Assembly: GCA_913030915.1 (NCBI GenBank)
Contig: CAJWEW010000012.1
Location: 1 to 42,166, forward strand
Reading direction: 5' to 3'
DNA: 42,166 nt
Origin: an uncultured Rhodobiaceae bacterium
Lineage (GTDB): Bacteria > Pseudomonadota > Alphaproteobacteria > Rhizobiales > TMED25
Shown: piece after piece, positions 10,144 to 17,903 of the stretch
Layout of the letters: every line of letters starts with the position of its first letter
Numbering within the stretch: the stretch's first letter is position 1
Position numbers and translations under genes: made by a program
Notes under the pieces: generated by a model
Database searches by the model: none
Seen by the model: the letters and a program-made list of their open reading frames with translations, nothing else
What the model was told of the DNA's origin: nothing

Positions 10144-10899
10144 ATGAAACAAAAAAAAATATTGATAACAAATGATGATGGTATTAATGCTCCGGGAATT
10201 GAACTCTTAATCAACGCTGCAAAAAAGATATCAAATGATATAACAATTATTGCCCCAGAGAGAGAGCAGAGCGGAAGATCTCAAGCAATGTCATTATCTG
10301 ATATTATTAGACTGAGGGAAATTGATGTGAATATATTTTCCATATCTGGCACACCTACAGATTGCGTCATGCTTGCAATCAAGCAATTAATGAAAGATAA
10401 CAAACCAGATCTAATTCTTTCAGGGGTTAATAGAGGTCAGAATCTTGCTGATGATGTAAATTACTCTGGGACAATTGGAGCTGCAATGGAGGGCGCAATA
10501 CATAACATTAAGTCTATCGCATTGAGTCAAGTTTTCAATATACACAATAAAGGGTTGGATGCATTCGAGGCAACAAAAAAAAATCTAGATAGCACATTAG
10601 ATTTTGTTTTAGATTTAGACTATCCAGATAATATTGTTCTAAATATCAATTTTCCAGATATCTTTGACGATAATCTGGGTTATCGGTTTACACGACAAGG
10701 AAAAAGAGATGTGCCAGCTCACACAATGGAAGAAAGGATAGATCCAAGAGGGCAAAAATACTATTGGATAGGCTTTAAGAGGGCCGAGGGTGGTATGCAC
10801 GATGGAACAGATCTGGATTGTATTCAGAAAGGCTTTATTTCAATTACACCAATTGGCCCAGATCGGACAGAGTATTCATATCTTGAGACCAAAATTTAA
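10144..10899 (+). CDS. surE: SurE, 5'/3'-nucleotidase
   Basis: A metal-dependent phosphatase acting on nucleoside monophosphates, associated with stress survival. The 251-residue protein begins with ILITNDDG, which carries the metal-binding Asp pair, and has the GVNRGQNLADDVNYSGTIGA block with the conserved Asn. It follows serS by 26 bases. The serS-surE order is typical of alphaproteobacteria, but pcm (isoaspartyl methyltransferase), often found after surE, is absent here. Confidence 0.95.
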   Translation: MKQKKILITNDDGINAPGIELLINAAKKISNDITIIAPEREQSGRSQAMSLSDIIRLREIDVNIFSISGTPTDCVMLAIKQLMKDNKPDLILSGVNRGQNLADDVNYSGTIGAAMEGAIHNIKSIALSQVFNIHNKGLDAFEATKKNLDSTLDFVLDLDYPDNIVLNINFPDIFDDNLGYRFTRQGKRDVPAHTMEERIDPRGQKYYWIGFKRAEGGMHDGTDLDCIQKGFISITPIGPDRTEYSYLETKI

Positions 10900-10932
10900 T
10901 CATAGAAGTCTTCTTTTGAAATATAATATTAA

Positions 10933-10968
10933 CTAATTATGAATAAACTTAAGTTTATCTTTAATTAG
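10933..10968. repeat. 36-base imperfect inverted repeat between surE and nlpD
   Basis: Outer arms CTAATTA (10933-10939) and TAATTAG (10962-10968) flank a perfect 16-base palindrome ATAAACTTAAGTTTAT (10943-10958), with three unpaired bases on each side. It could be a dyad operator or an RNA hairpin. There is no downstream T-run, so it is not a standard intrinsic terminator. Confidence 0.5.
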
Positions 10969-10984
10969 CTAAATTCAATGATAT

Positions 10985-11989
10985 ATGACTCCGAGATATA
11001 GATCAAAATACATTATATTAATTCTAGTTACGTTTTTACTAACCTCATGTAGCGCAGGAATGGAGAGGTTTAAAACTATAGATAATGATGAAAGAAAAAT
11101 TCAAGTCAAACAATATTCCGAAAATCAAAAGGAAACACCAAAAAGCGCTTACTCAAACTACTGGATTGTATCGAGAGGAGAGACGCTAGAGTTCATTGCG
11201 AAATCAACTGGGGTGCCTGCAGAAGACATAGCGTATTATAACTCATTATCTGATCCATATAAACTCAATGATGGGATGCGCTTATACATAGCAAAAAGAA
11301 AGCTGGACGCAAAAACAGACTCACCCAAAAGCAGTCAAGATAATATTGAGAATGACGGTCTATCTAGCTTTGATGGCGTTTATTATGTCAAAGCAGGAGA
11401 TACAATCTCATCGATTGCCACGAAATTTGGAATTAATGCAAAACAACTAATCGAGTTAAATAAAATTGTGAATCCTAGTCTAATATATATCGGCCAAGAA
11501 CTAAAAATCACGGAAAATAAATCACTAAATTCAGATAAAATAACCAATACGGTTTCAGTTAAAGAAAGTAAGAGAGAGGCTAATACTATCGATGACACAG
11601 AAAAACCAAAGGCTAGCACACCTCAATTTAGATGGCCTGTTTTAGGGAGAATTATAAATAATTATGGAGCTGATGTACATGGCAGGATTAATAATGGAGT
11701 ATATATTTCAGCCCCATTAGGATCAGAAGTAAGAGCTTCTGAACGTGGCGTAGTAACCTTTGTTGGCACCGAAGATTATTTTGGTGACCTCATTATAGTA
11801 AAGCACCTAAACAACTGGGTCTCGTCCTATGCACATCTTGACAAAACAAATGTATTAATAGGCGATAAGATAGAAAAAGGTGATATTATTGGATCGGTTG
11901 GCGCATCTGGAATAATAGAAAGCCCTCAATTATACTTTGAGCTGAGGCGAGGCACAATTGTACAGGATCCAACTGACTTTCTAAATTAG
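10985..11989 (+). CDS. nlpD: NlpD-like lipoprotein: two LysM domains plus degenerate LytM (M23) domain
   Basis: A probable outer-membrane lipoprotein of cell-wall remodelling. The 334-residue protein has a lipoprotein signal ending in LLTSC (lipidated Cys22), LysM repeat 1 at about 59-102, LysM repeat 2 at about 131-174, a low-complexity linker, and a C-terminal M23/LytM domain at about 216-333. The zinc site is not intact: the expected HxG(I/V)D block reads NNGVYIS, and the final HLHFE block reads QLYFE. This is the pattern of NlpD/EnvC-type amidase activators rather than active endopeptidases. The gene ends four bases inside the convergent ATPase gene. Alphaproteobacteria usually have a LysM/M23 gene at this position. 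Confidence 0.88.
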   Translation: MTPRYRSKYIILILVTFLLTSCSAGMERFKTIDNDERKIQVKQYSENQKETPKSAYSNYWIVSRGETLEFIAKSTGVPAEDIAYYNSLSDPYKLNDGMRLYIAKRKLDAKTDSPKSSQDNIENDGLSSFDGVYYVKAGDTISSIATKFGINAKQLIELNKIVNPSLIYIGQELKITENKSLNSDKITNTVSVKESKREANTIDDTEKPKASTPQFRWPVLGRIINNYGADVHGRINNGVYISAPLGSEVRASERGVVTFVGTEDYFGDLIIVKHLNNWVSSYAHLDKTNVLIGDKIEKGDIIGSVGASGIIESPQLYFELRRGTIVQDPTDFLN

Positions 11990-12846
11990 CCTAATTTTAT
12001 GTTATTTTTAGCTGCAATAGCAGTGATGAATTGCCATGCTACCCGACCAGATCTTGAACCTCGTCCAGCAGCCCATTCAATTGCCTCTGCGTGCAAGTTT
12101 TCTGTTCTTGGAATTTTATAATGTCGCGTGTAAGCGTCAATCATTGAAAGATATTGATCTTGCGAACAATTATGAAATCCGATCCACAAACCAAATCGAT
12201 CAGAAAGAGAAACTTTCTCCTCTATTGCCTCTGATGGATTTATGGCCGTAGATGTCTCGTTTTCTATCATCTCACGTGCCATAAGATGTCGTCTATTTGA
12301 TGTAGCATAAAATATTACATTTGAAGGTCGGCCCTCGATACCGCCCTCAAGAGCTGTTTTGAGTGATTTGTAGGTTGTATCGTCATTATCAAATGATAAA
12401 TCATCGCAGAATATAATAAAATTAACATCACTGTATTTTTTGATTATACCTAAAATATCTGGCAAATCTCTTATATCCTCCCGGTGAATTTCTATCAAAA
12501 CGAGTTTTTTCGATCCTTTACATAACTTGCCATGTATGCCTTTGATAAGTGAACTCTTTCCCATACCGCGTGCACCCCATAAAAGCGCATTATTTGCAGG
12601 CAGTGATTTTGAAAATTTTGTTGTATTTTCAAGGAGAATGTCAATATTTTGATCAATACCTTGCAGCAGCTCAAGCGGAATAGAGTTCACATTCTTTACT
12701 GGCCTGAAGTATCGTCTTTCGGATTGCCACATAAATGCATCCGCCTCTTTCCAATCAATTTCAATTTCAGCTCTAGTGTGCTTTTCTTCCAGAATCCTTC
12801 TAATTTTTGATATTTCTTCAACTAATTTGTCGTTATACTCTGTCAT
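11986..12846 (-). CDS. AAA+ ATPase of the DUF815 family
   Basis: A 286-residue P-loop ATPase of unknown cellular role. Walker A is GARGMGKS at residues 91-98, and Walker B is FIIFCDD ending near residue 149. A sensor-like YATSNRRHL segment follows near 180, then a C-terminal region rich in conserved Arg and Gly. No membrane segment is seen. It lies between nlpD and yajC on the opposite strand, a position conserved in many alphaproteobacteria, but this does not reveal its function. Its last four bases overlap the nlpD stop. Confident as a DUF815-type ATPase; no function is claimed. Confidence 0.85.
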   Translation of the reverse strand: MTEYNDKLVEEISKIRRILEEKHTRAEIEIDWKEADAFMWQSERRYFRPVKNVNSIPLELLQGIDQNIDILLENTTKFSKSLPANNALLWGARGMGKSSLIKGIHGKLCKGSKKLVLIEIHREDIRDLPDILGIIKKYSDVNFIIFCDDLSFDNDDTTYKSLKTALEGGIEGRPSNVIFYATSNRRHLMAREMIENETSTAINPSEAIEEKVSLSDRFGLWIGFHNCSQDQYLSMIDAYTRHYKIPRTENLHAEAIEWAAGRGSRSGRVAWQFITAIAAKNNIKLG

Positions 12847-12974
12847 TTGTTCAGATATGTAAAATTATTATTTAAAAATTTTTCATTAACCTATATATAT
12901 TATATAGAAATTAATTGGAAATATATTTTTCTATCAATAATTTTAGTTTTTTATATAAAGAGAGTGAATTTATT
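12847..12974. promoter_or_regulatory. Divergent region between the DUF815 ATPase and yajC
   Basis: A 128-base, very AT-rich region between divergent starts, so it should contain promoters for both. A short near-palindrome CTATATATATTATATAG is present near 12891-12907. In-frame codons upstream of yajC exist from 12915 but encode an atypical leader and were not accepted as coding. Confidence 0.4.
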
Positions 12975-13274
12975 ATGATTACCCATGCATACGCGGCATC
13001 ACAACCAGGCGGTGGTGATGTTTTTCTACAATTACTTCCATTTTTGCTCATATTCTTAATAATATACTTCCTGATTTTGAGGCCACAGCAAAAGCGGGTC
13101 AAAGCACATAAGGAGATGATTGACCTACTAAAAAAAGGTGACACCATTATCACACAAGGGGGTCTAATTGGAAAAATATCAAAAATTATAAGCGATCAAG
13201 AGGTTGAAATTGAAATAGCCAAAGATGTCAAAGTTAAGGTTGTAAGAGGGATGATTTCAGACAATAGAAAATGA
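12975..13274 (+). CDS. yajC: YajC, Sec translocase accessory subunit
   Basis: A small single-pass membrane protein of the SecDF-YajC complex. The 99-residue protein has an N-terminal stretch, one hydrophobic segment (about residues 18-36), the diagnostic LRPQQKR motif, and a small cytoplasmic domain with KKGDTIITQGGLIGKI. I chose the ATG at 12975. An earlier in-frame start at 12915 would add 20 residues not seen in the family. It is followed by secD after 19 bases. Confidence 0.94.
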   Translation: MITHAYAASQPGGGDVFLQLLPFLLIFLIIYFLILRPQQKRVKAHKEMIDLLKKGDTIITQGGLIGKISKIISDQEVEIEIAKDVKVKVVRGMISDNRK

Positions 13275-13293
13275 TTCTCTAACAGGGATAAAA

Positions 13294-14883
13294 ATGCTAT
13301 ATTTCTCAAAATTCAAATCAATAAGCATACTCTTAATTTGCTTACTAGGCATCATTTTTGCTTTACCCAATTTACTAAGCCAGAATACTCTGAATGGTCT
13401 ACCGAAAATTATTCCACACAAACAAATCAATCTTGGTCTGGACCTGAGAGGGGGATCGCATCTCTTAGTCGAGGTTCAATCATCCGTGCGTGCCTCTGAA
13501 AGAATGGATGATCTGTATGATGAAATTAGAATGGAACTCAGACGCAATAAGATTTCTCTATCAGATATAGCACAAAGCAATAATCAAATAAAAATAACGC
13601 TGAGCGACGATGGTTTCAAGGGGGATCTGATAGATATTATTGAGTCTTTATCACAAAATGTGAGAGGACAATTGGGATCTGGTCAATTAGCTAATGAACT
13701 TGAAATTATAGAGCAAATTGATGGTTCAATTCTCGTTAGTATGACAGAAGAGGCCTTAAATGATCTTTTGCGGCGTTCAGTTGATCAGTCAATCGAAATA
13801 ATAAGAAGAAGAATAGACGAGCTTGGGACAAAAGAGCCTACAATACAAAGGCAGGGTAATTCGAGGATCCTTATTCAAGTACCAGGACTAGATGACCCTA
13901 AAAGGTTAAAAGATCTTCTTGGAACTACTGCAAAAATGACATTTCACTTGATTGATCCTTTTTATGACGGTGGCAATGTATCTCGTTCGTCAATGCAATT
14001 AAAGCACGCAAACAATGAAAGTACATATGTAGTCGAGAGGAGATCCATAATAGGAGGGGAAAATTTAGTTGATGCACAACCTGGGTTTGACTCACAAACC
14101 AACCAACCAATTGTAAATTTCCGTTTTGATGGTCAAGGTTCACGGAAATTTGGAAAGATAACGACAGATAATGTTGGCAAGCTATTCGCAATTGTTCTTG
14201 ACAATGAGGTGATATCCGCTCCAATCATCAATGAGCCGATATTAGGTGGCTCAGGCATGATATCAGGAAGTTTCACAGTTCAAGAGGCCAATGATTTGGC
14301 CATTCTGCTGAGGGCCGGAGCGTTACCTGCGCCTCTAATTATACTAGAGGAAAGAACTGTTGGCCCTGGTTTGGGTGCTGACTCAATAAAATCAGGGCAA
14401 ATTGCATCAGTATTGGGTCTAGTACTCGTTTTAATATATATGTTTGTCTCATATGGCAGATTTGGAATTTATTCAAATATATCACTTTTAATAAATTTAT
14501 CCTTAATCGTAGCTATACTATCAATTTTACAAGCCACATTAACATTACCGGGAATTGCGGGTATAATTCTCACGATTGGGATGGCCGTTGATGCAAACGT
14601 TTTAATCTTTGAGAGAATAAGAGAAGAAGTTTCTAATAAAAAGTCTGTAATTAATGCAATAGATAATGGATATAAGAGGGCCCGTACGACAATACTTGAC
14701 GCAAACATTACTACCTTTATTGCAGCTATTATACTATTTCAATTGGGTTCTGGTCCTATAAAAGGGTTTTCTATAACACTTGCAATTGGAATTATTACAT
14801 CAGTTTTTACTGCTTTCACACTCACAAGGTTTCTTGTGGCATTGTGGATAAAAAGATCAAACCCAAAGGAAATTAATATTTGA
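13294..14883 (+). CDS. secD: SecD, protein-export membrane protein
   Basis: With SecF it uses the proton gradient to pull secreted proteins through the Sec channel. The 529-residue protein has an N-terminal membrane segment, then the LGLDLRGGSHLLVEV motif (about residues 48-62). A large periplasmic domain follows, then a C-terminal block of five membrane segments with the GLVLVLIYMF, GMAVDANVLIFERIREE and FTLTRF signatures. Length and layout are normal for an alphaproteobacterial SecD. It precedes secF by eight bases. Confidence 0.97.
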   Translation: MLYFSKFKSISILLICLLGIIFALPNLLSQNTLNGLPKIIPHKQINLGLDLRGGSHLLVEVQSSVRASERMDDLYDEIRMELRRNKISLSDIAQSNNQIKITLSDDGFKGDLIDIIESLSQNVRGQLGSGQLANELEIIEQIDGSILVSMTEEALNDLLRRSVDQSIEIIRRRIDELGTKEPTIQRQGNSRILIQVPGLDDPKRLKDLLGTTAKMTFHLIDPFYDGGNVSRSSMQLKHANNESTYVVERRSIIGGENLVDAQPGFDSQTNQPIVNFRFDGQGSRKFGKITTDNVGKLFAIVLDNEVISAPIINEPILGGSGMISGSFTVQEANDLAILLRAGALPAPLIILEERTVGPGLGADSIKSGQIASVLGLVLVLIYMFVSYGRFGIYSNISLLINLSLIVAILSILQATLTLPGIAGIILTIGMAVDANVLIFERIREEVSNKKSVINAIDNGYKRARTTILDANITTFIAAIILFQLGSGPIKGFSITLAIGIITSVFTAFTLTRFLVALWIKRSNPKEINI

Positions 14884-14891
14884 ATGGGTAA

Positions 14892-15815
14892 ATGTTTATG
14901 AAACCAATTAAGATAATAAAATTAGATACAAGTATAAATTTTCTATCCAAGACAAAACTTTTTGTATCACTCTCGTTTTTCTTTGTAATTGCCTCTATAT
15001 TTCTTTTATTCTCAAGAGGTTTAAATTTTGGTATTGACTTTAATGGCGGTACATTAATTGAGGTACAGAAGATATCGGGAAATGCTGAAGTATCTGAAAT
15101 GCGGGCGCGTTTAGGGCAGCTTGATATTGGAAACATACAATTACAAGAGTTTGGGAAGAAAACCGATTTACTTATACGTGTGGAGCAGTTGACTGACAAA
15201 GAAGGAGATCAACAGGCAATAATAACTAAAATTTCAGAGGTTGTGGGAATAGATTATGAGATAAGGAGAATTGAGGTTGTTGGTCCAAAAGTATCTGCTG
15301 AGCTTATTAAAAAGGGTATAATTGCAGTTATATCAGCAGTTATTTCTGTCTTAATTTATATTTGGTTTAGATTTGAGTGGCAATTTGGTATCGGCGCAAT
15401 ATTTGCTCTTGTCCATGATATTGTGATCACGATTGGTGTATTTTCCTTATTGCAATTGGAGTTTAATTTATCAATTATTGCCGCCCTGCTTACCATCGTC
15501 GGGTACTCACTTAATGATACGGTGGTGATATATGATAGAATACGGGAGGAACTACGTAAATATAAGAAAATGCCAATAATGGATCTCATTAACCAAGCAT
15601 TAAACTTAACATTGTCCAGAACTCTTATGACGTCCATAACAACTCTTCTTGCCCTTCTTTCACTATATTTATTTGGCGGGGAGGTTATCAAGGGCTTTAC
15701 ATTTGCAATGATTTGGGGAGTCCTGATTGGTACTTATTCCTCAATCTTTATTGCTTCGCCAGTACTAATTGGCTTAAACATTAAGCGCGATTGGTCAAAA
15801 AATGATGCTGAATAG
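14892..15815 (+). CDS. secF: SecF, protein-export membrane protein
   Basis: Partner of SecD in the RND-type export motor. The 307-residue protein has membrane segment 1 (about residues 22-42), the GIDFNGGTLIEV motif near 53, a short periplasmic domain, and five further membrane segments with GYSLNDTVVIYDRIREE and the SRTLMTSITTLLALL block. The start could equally be the second ATG at 14898. The gene ends one base before the convergent trmFO stop. Confidence 0.97.
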   Translation: MFMKPIKIIKLDTSINFLSKTKLFVSLSFFFVIASIFLLFSRGLNFGIDFNGGTLIEVQKISGNAEVSEMRARLGQLDIGNIQLQEFGKKTDLLIRVEQLTDKEGDQQAIITKISEVVGIDYEIRRIEVVGPKVSAELIKKGIIAVISAVISVLIYIWFRFEWQFGIGAIFALVHDIVITIGVFSLLQLEFNLSIIAALLTIVGYSLNDTVVIYDRIREELRKYKKMPIMDLINQALNLTLSRTLMTSITTLLALLSLYLFGGEVIKGFTFAMIWGVLIGTYSSIFIASPVLIGLNIKRDWSKNDAE

Positions 15816-15816
15816 G

Positions 15817-17178
15817 TTATGTAAAAGAAGAGCTGAGCCATTCACTTAAATCATTTTCTGCGCGTTGTACAATCCTATTTTTTTTCTCAACATCTCTAAT
15901 TCTTTTTGGCTTCTTTCTAATATCCCTAATATCCATATTCTCAAAGAGCCCGTAGTTTATATTCATTGGCTGAAAATTTTTCACATGATCTTTGCGCGTA
16001 ATATAACTTATTAGACTGCCCATTGCTGTTGTTTTGGGTGGTGGCGTTTGTTTTCTCATTTTTAACTTGTTGTACATCATGAGTCCTGATAATAATCCGA
16101 TTGAAGCTGACTCAACATATCCCTCAACTCCAGTGATCTGCCCAGCAAACTTGATCCTCTGATCTGAGATAAGACTTAAGTCATTTAATAATAGCTTTGG
16201 GCTGTTAATGTATGTATTTCTATGCATACCGCCAAGCCTTGCAAATCTTGCATTACACAGTCCAGGAATTTTTCTAAAAATATCTGTTTGGTGGCCATAT
16301 TTTATTTTCGTTTGAAATCCGACCATGTTATACAATTGACCAGATACATCATCTTGCCTCAGCTGAACGACTGCATATGGTTCATCACCCTTTTTATGAG
16401 GATTATTTAAACCAAAAGGTTTCATTGGTCCATGACGAAGAGTTTGCACTCCAGTCCTTGCTATGACTTCAATTGGAAGGCATGAGTCAAAGTATGGTGT
16501 ATCTTTCTCCCATTCATTAAAGCTTGCCTGATCAGCCTCAATCAACTCATCAACAAATTGAAGGTATTGCTTCTCATTTAACGGGCAATTAATATAATCA
16601 TTTAAAGACCCCGAAGGCCCCACTTTGTTATATCTTGATTGGAACCATGCCTCTGACATATCTACGGAGTCTGTATAAACAATTGGCGCAATGGCGTCAA
16701 AAAAGTATAAAGAGTCATCCGAGCTTTTTTTTAGAATAAGCTCTGATAAAGACGCAGATGTAAGGGGGCCGGTCGCAATAATTATATTTTCCCAATCATC
16801 TGGAATATTTATTACCTCTTTCTGAATAACATTAATATTTCGATGACTGCGTATACACTTAGTGACTTTTGCAGAAAATAAGTTTCTATCAACCGCAAGA
16901 GCTGATCCAGCTGGTACCTTGTGCTCATCGGCAGCCTTCATTATAAGTGACTCACAAATTCTGAGCTCTTCGTGCAATATTCCAACTGCATTTGAGTGCT
17001 TGTCATCAGAACGAAAAGAGTTTGAGCAAACTAACTCTGCCAGTTCTGATGTTTGATGTGCGGGGGTAAGCTTTTCTGGTCGCATTTCGTAGAGATCTAC
17101 TTTTATATTACGCTCTGCCAGTTGCCATGCAGCTTCACAGCCGGCGAGCCCACCTCCTATTATTTTAACTTGTGTCAT
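15817..17178 (-). CDS. trmFO: TrmFO, methylenetetrahydrofolate-tRNA (uracil-5-)-methyltransferase
   Basis: It makes 5-methyluridine at position 54 of tRNAs using methylene-THF and FAD. The 453-residue protein opens with the FAD-binding GGGLAGCEAAWQ and EMRPEK segments, then the diagnostic CSNSFRSD block with Cys51. A second conserved cysteine lies in SCLPIEVIARTG. GidA-like blocks such as QLRQDD and GQITGVEGYVES follow. It is divergent from the lipoprotein gene after a 44-base gap and convergent with secF. A clear Shine-Dalgarno sequence is not seen. Confidence 0.95.
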   Translation of the reverse strand: MTQVKIIGGGLAGCEAAWQLAERNIKVDLYEMRPEKLTPAHQTSELAELVCSNSFRSDDKHSNAVGILHEELRICESLIMKAADEHKVPAGSALAVDRNLFSAKVTKCIRSHRNINVIQKEVINIPDDWENIIIATGPLTSASLSELILKKSSDDSLYFFDAIAPIVYTDSVDMSEAWFQSRYNKVGPSGSLNDYINCPLNEKQYLQFVDELIEADQASFNEWEKDTPYFDSCLPIEVIARTGVQTLRHGPMKPFGLNNPHKKGDEPYAVVQLRQDDVSGQLYNMVGFQTKIKYGHQTDIFRKIPGLCNARFARLGGMHRNTYINSPKLLLNDLSLISDQRIKFAGQITGVEGYVESASIGLLSGLMMYNKLKMRKQTPPPKTTAMGSLISYITRKDHVKNFQPMNINYGLFENMDIRDIRKKPKRIRDVEKKNRIVQRAENDLSEWLSSSFT

Positions 17179-17222
17179 TGCGAATCTTAATTAAATAATA
17201 TTTAAGTCTTTTATATTACATT

Positions 17223-17903
17223 ATGAACATGAATAAACATTTTTTATTAGCTCTTTGCCTCATGTTTCCGTTTTTAATGGTTTCTTGTACTACAAGTTAT
17301 TCGCCAATGAATACTAAATATCCTGATCTTAATAGCTATATGTCTGATATGGGCGTTATTACAGATGATGAGTCAGATGTTGTGGTATGTTCGGGCTATA
17401 ACTGCAATTTTAAAACTCAGATTAAATTCACAGATAATGACCGTGAAATGATACATGAAATATTTAAAAGTAGAGATTTTCGAACTCCTTACGAGGAAAG
17501 GCAAATGATAGCTACTGCTGTTGCAACTATTGAGACAGTTGTTGGGCCTATTGTTGGGACTGCGAATGATAAGGGAGGCGTTCTTGAGAATGAATTTATT
17601 GGTAATATTGAAAAGCAAGATTGTGTTGATGAGTCGGCATCAACAACAAGTTATCTAAAGTACTTTCAAGATAATGAGTTAATATTTATGCATTCAGTTG
17701 TTGTGCCGCAATCAAGGGGGGCATTAATAGATGGACGTTGGCCGCATTTCAGTGCGACAATAAGAGATAAAAAAAATAAGAAGCAGTTTGTTATCGACTC
17801 ATGGTTTAGAGATAATGGTGAACCCCCAGTAGTTATGGAGCTTCAAGATTGGGTTTATGATTGGAGGAGGGCAAACGAAGTTCAAAAGGAAGAACTCAAC
17901 TAG
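17223..17903 (+). CDS. Unassigned lipoprotein with a possible Cys-His-Asp triad
   Basis: A 226-residue protein whose name I do not recognise. It starts with a lipoprotein signal (hydrophobic residues 7-20, then VSC with Cys22), so it should be anchored to a membrane facing the periplasm. The C-terminal half contains DCVDES (Cys134, Asp136), WPHFSATI (His175) and FVIDSWF (Asp192). The order and spacing Cys, His, Asp, with the last two on predicted strands, resemble transglutaminase-like/papain-fold proteins such as LapG. That is an inference, and the active site could equally be unrelated. The extreme 3' end overlaps the convergent uvrA by eight bases. No obvious Shine-Dalgarno sequence precedes the ATG. 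Confidence 0.75.
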   Translation: MNMNKHFLLALCLMFPFLMVSCTTSYSPMNTKYPDLNSYMSDMGVITDDESDVVVCSGYNCNFKTQIKFTDNDREMIHEIFKSRDFRTPYEERQMIATAVATIETVVGPIVGTANDKGGVLENEFIGNIEKQDCVDESASTTSYLKYFQDNELIFMHSVVVPQSRGALIDGRWPHFSATIRDKKNKKQFVIDSWFRDNGEPPVVMELQDWVYDWRRANEVQKEELN

